Shown here in pieces: positions 13,089 through 15,901 of a DNA stretch of 15,901 bases. The notes below the pieces were generated by a model. That model saw nothing but the letters and a program-made list of their open reading frames with translations. It made no database searches and had not been told where the DNA came from. This DNA comes from Gammaproteobacteria bacterium. GTDB taxonomy: Bacteria; Pseudomonadota; Gammaproteobacteria; GCA-001735895. The stretch covers positions 1 to 15,901 of the forward strand of contig JAOUJX010000046.1 of NCBI GenBank assembly GCA_029882955.1, in the 5' to 3' direction. Within the stretch, counting starts at the first letter, position 1. The number at the start of each line of letters is the position of its first letter. Made by a program: the position numbers and the translations under genes.

Positions 13089-15901
13089 AGATGACCCCCT
13101 GCACCGCTTCCCGAACAAGCGAATAATTTATCCAGAGCTTGTATCTGAGATAAAGTTGGTCGGTAGAAATAAACTCCGTATTTTGAGCCGCTGTGGGGAC
13201 GCATAGCGCGAATAAAAAGATAATACGACCCGCCAAAATGTGTTTCGTAATCGTAGTCAGGGATGCGTTTTCGTAGATAGCGGTGTAACGCGATGGTGTA
13301 AATTAAAAGCTGTAAATCGTAGCGCCTGTCATACATGGCCTGTTGTAAAAGAGCCGGGCTGTAATCCTGCAGATGGGTTCCGAGTAAGTTACTTTTATAA
13401 TCGGCTAGATAGTATTTACCGCTGTATTCAAAAACCAGGTCTATTACACCTGTGATTAAACCGCGAAAATTATGCGCGGTAAGGTCTTCTAATTGCTCAC
13501 CACTAATGTCGGAGAGCAATTTATTTAGCTGGCCTATATCGGCATTGTCGATGGCAAAATCGAAAGCGATTTCATTCAATCGCTGTTGACTGGACAAGAG
13601 CGATAATTTGAGGCCGGGTTGAACCAGTTCGGTTTGCAGTACCTGCATGACCCAGTCTGATAAAACTGGCTGATGGGCGTCACTATCCAGTCCGAAACGC
13701 GGTGCAAGACGTGGAATTAAGTTCTGACACTGCAAGTCGATGTCACCTTGAAAATCGAGGTGTTCAAACATCGAATGCAATAACAATCCAACATGACTTC
13801 CTGCCGGAAAATTAAGTATGGCATCGGCTGTCCGCGACATAGTTCCGGCCTGTGGTTGTTGGTGGATATCCCGCGTGAGGTTCGAAAAACTGTTGATGCG
13901 CCAGGAACTACTGATTGAGGCGAGGAAATTACGGGCCTGTAAGGGGGCTGAAAGAGAATGGCCGGGAGACAAAATAATGTTCTGTTCGATGCATGGTAGG
14001 GTTGTTAATTCAATAGCACGATCAGCCGACTTAACGAAGGTTTGTAGCTCTTCGAATAAATTATCTGAATGTGAAATACCACTAGCGATCTCTGTTTCCA
14101 GATCCTCGGCGGACTGCTTTGAGTGCAACAAATAGGCCAGTGCAGTTTGACTGCTATTCCCACTTCGGCTTGCCGACCCGGCCACTCCCCAGGCCAGGTA
14201 AACTTTACTGCGGGCTCGTGTGAGCGCGACATACAATAGCCGGATGTCTTCCGCCAGACGCTCTTTGTCAGCCAGTAAACAGTGTCGGTTAAATTCTTCC
14301 GATCCCAGATCACAAACTGAATCTAGACTGGCATCGTGAAAATGTAATATGCCGTTTTTCAATCCGGCTACTGAATTGCAGCTCCAGAGGTAGGGTATAA
14401 ACACCACTGGATATTCCAGTCCCTTACTCTTATGAATGGTAACGATTTTGACCAGTGCCTGATCGTTTTCCAGGCGTAGCTCTGCCTCCTCCGAGTCAGA
14501 CGTATTTATCTGACGAAGAAACCAGTTGAGTAAGCCGTCAATGCCGGCACTTTTGCTGGACTGCTGCTGCAATAGCTCAACAAGGTGTAGTAAATTGGTC
14601 AGCCGGCGTTCTGCATGTTCGCGCATCGAAAGCTTTTGACCAAGATTAAATTTTTGCAGACATTGCTGAAACATGGGAATAAATCCCCGAGCCTGCCATA
14701 TTTCATGGAGATCTTGAAACTGACTGGACCATTTCTGCCAGTTCGAATTGTCACTGGTAAGATCCGTTAGTTCTGACAAAGTGAAATGCAGTACTGAACT
14801 TGCCAATGCGCGACGGACCAGTTGGCGGTCTTCGGGGTGGGCGATTGCATCAAGGAGATGAAATAAGCCGGACGCTTCGTCGCTATCGAACACTTTATCT
14901 CTACCGATGGTGACTGAGTGGATGCCTTTGGATTCGAGAACACGCCGCAGGCCCTCGCCCTGGAAGGCAGTACGCACTAAAACAGCAATATCCCCGCTGC
15001 GTAGTGGTTCACCGTTGATTTGAGCTCGACCTTCTCTACCGGCCTTAAGCAGTCTTGCTATTTCTGAGGCAGTCGCCTGATTTAAGTGCTGACTGGCTTC
15101 GGTTTTGCTGAATGGCTTACCATCGGCACGTAACGGAATGTGCCACAGCGAGATAGGAGGTTCGGCAACCTTATCTACCGTCAGAAAATTAGCAGAATTT
15201 TGCAGACTAGCTTCGACAGGGGTAAAGGCAATAGAATCAGAGTATATAAAACTTTGTTCGCGGTAACTAAAAAACTGGTTAACTGCATTGACCAGATCAG
15301 GCTGTGAACGCCAGTTAGTTTGCAGAGTGTATTGTTGCATAGCCGGTAGATTTTTTGCTTTCATGTAGGTGAAAATATCGCCACCACGGAAACTGTAAAT
15401 AGCCTGCTTCGGATCTCCGATCAGGGTCAGACTGACTTTTTCCTGGGCATAGTATAAAGTTTTAAATATGCCATACTGAATCGAATCGGTGTCCTGAAAT
15501 TCGTCTATCATAGCGACCGGAAATTGACCTCTTAAAACCCGGGCTAATTCATCTCCTGAACTACTACGTAAAGCCCGCAACAATACATCGAGTTGATCCT
15601 GATAGGCTTGTAATCTATTGACCTCTTTTGATCTTTTGACCTGTTGCAAAATAAAGTCGAAAGCTTCTAGTAAGGCGCTGGTTTTGATTCTGGATTTAAG
15701 TTGGGTTAAAGTCTGGTTGATTGCATCCGCGGCAGCAAAAAAACAGCTGTTCAGTCTGTCATCCTGACCCCTTTTAGATTTCATGGAATGCTCATGCAGG
15801 GTGGTGGCGGCCAGAAATTTAAAATTATGTGGTAAAGGAAAAGCCAGTCTGGCATCGAAATAAGCGTCTAATTCCTGAAAAAAAGAATCTATATTATCGG
15901 C
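13085..15901 (-). CDS. recB: Exodeoxyribonuclease V beta subunit RecB (5' end missing)
   Basis: RecB supplies the 3'-5' helicase and the only nuclease of RecBCD. The frame is open to the right edge. About 938 residues are present, so roughly the first 200-250 of an expected 1180, including Walker A, lie outside. In order, it has helicase motif II DEFQDTD (about 15490-15512), motif III GDPKQAIYSFRGGD (about 15383-15425), motif IV TNWRSQPDLV (about 15293-15325), motif V IHKSKGLEYPVVF (about 14400-14445) and motif VI YVALTRARSKVY (about 14200-14237). The C-terminal nuclease domain has LLHSMFE (about 13760-13785) and GVIDLVFEYSGKYYLADYKS (about 13390-13455), containing the catalytic Asp, Asp, Lys triad. 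The ATG at 15784 is internal. The stop overlaps the recD start. The usual recC-recB-recD order predicts recC just beyond the edge. Confidence 0.96.
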   Translation of the reverse strand, partial: ADNIDSFFQELDAYFDARLAFPLPHNFKFLAATTLHEHSMKSKRGQDDRLNSCFFAAADAINQTLTQLKSRIKTSALLEAFDFILQQVKRSKEVNRLQAYQDQLDVLLRALRSSSGDELARVLRGQFPVAMIDEFQDTDSIQYGIFKTLYYAQEKVSLTLIGDPKQAIYSFRGGDIFTYMKAKNLPAMQQYTLQTNWRSQPDLVNAVNQFFSYREQSFIYSDSIAFTPVEASLQNSANFLTVDKVAEPPISLWHIPLRADGKPFSKTEASQHLNQATASEIARLLKAGREGRAQINGEPLRSGDIAVLVRTAFQGEGLRRVLESKGIHSVTIGRDKVFDSDEASGLFHLLDAIAHPEDRQLVRRALASSVLHFTLSELTDLTSDNSNWQKWSSQFQDLHEIWQARGFIPMFQQCLQKFNLGQKLSMREHAERRLTNLLHLVELLQQQSSKSAGIDGLLNWFLRQINTSDSEEAELRLENDQALVKIVTIHKSKGLEYPVVFIPYLWSCNSVAGLKNGILHFHDASLDSVCDLGSEEFNRHCLLADKERLAEDIRLLYVALTRARSKVYLAWGVAGSASRSGNSSQTALAYLLHSKQSAEDLETEIASGISHSDNLFEELQTFVKSADRAIELTTLPCIEQNIILSPGHSLSAPLQARNFLASISSSWRINSFSNLTRDIHQQPQAGTMSRTADAILNFPAGSHVGLLLHSMFEHLDFQGDIDLQCQNLIPRLAPRFGLDSDAHQPVLSDWVMQVLQTELVQPGLKLSLLSSQQRLNEIAFDFAIDNADIGQLNKLLSDISGEQLEDLTAHNFRGLITGVIDLVFEYSGKYYLADYKSNLLGTHLQDYSPALLQQAMYDRRYDLQLLIYTIALHRYLRKRIPDYDYETHFGGSYYLFIRAMRPHSGSKYGVYFYRPTLSQIQALDKLFACSGSGAGGHL

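Noticed and set aside
13089..13118. Upstream ATG adding ten residues to RecD
   Set aside because: It lies inside recB, while the ATG at 13088 forms the standard ATGA overlap with the recB stop.
12985..13236. Short minus-strand frame spanning the recB-recD junction
   Set aside because: It is an alternative frame of the recB C-terminus and recD N-terminus, with no domain and no own start signals.

Overview
The window looks like chromosomal core sequence from a gammaproteobacterium, near the replication-origin side of the genome and with a Pseudomonas-like gene order. Three things point this way: yidC followed by mnmE; the order thrB / polA / (small RNA) / ysxC / cytochrome c4 / dsbA, which I recall from pseudomonads and relatives; and a RecBCD-type recB-recD pair. 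Base composition looks moderate by eye and shows no obvious foreign island. I see no tRNA, rRNA, IS element, CRISPR array or prophage gene.

Layout. (1) 1-2934, + strand: the 3' part of yidC (its 5' end lies outside the window), then mnmE 31 bp downstream. (2) 2940-3872, - strand: homoserine kinase thrB, convergent with mnmE and only 5 bp from it. (3) 3979-6675, + strand: full-length polA, divergent from thrB, with its own hairpin terminator. (4) 6676-6922: no protein gene. This stretch holds what looks like a complete small-RNA gene: an extracytoplasmic-stress (sigma-E/AlgU) type promoter, three hairpins, one with an anti-Shine-Dalgarno loop, and a strong intrinsic terminator. Its position matches Spot 42 in enterics and ErsA in Pseudomonas. 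(5) 6923-7516, - strand: ysxC/engB GTPase, divergent from (6) 7608-8216, + strand: di-haem cytochrome c4, and (7) 8363-8989, + strand: dsbA. (8) 9031-11109, - strand: a two-gene signalling unit. It has a receiver / PP2C phosphatase / HATPase protein of the HsbR type, then a single-domain HPt protein of the HptB type. (9) 11265-15901, - strand: recD and the C-terminal four-fifths of recB, overlapping by ATGA; recB runs off the right edge.

How the genes relate. Most are housekeeping: membrane protein insertion (YidC), tRNA wobble modification (MnmE), threonine synthesis (ThrB), repair replication (PolA), ribosome assembly (YsxC), respiration (cytochrome c4), periplasmic disulfide formation (DsbA) and double-strand-break repair (RecB, RecD). 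Two layers are regulatory. One is the presumed stress-induced sRNA after polA; a weaker promoter of the same type lies before dsbA. The other is the HsbR-HptB phosphorelay/partner-switch pair, whose usual STAS partner (HsbA) is not in the window.

I do not see a clearly unprecedented system. The most rewarding item for follow-up is the sRNA locus at about 6765-6913.
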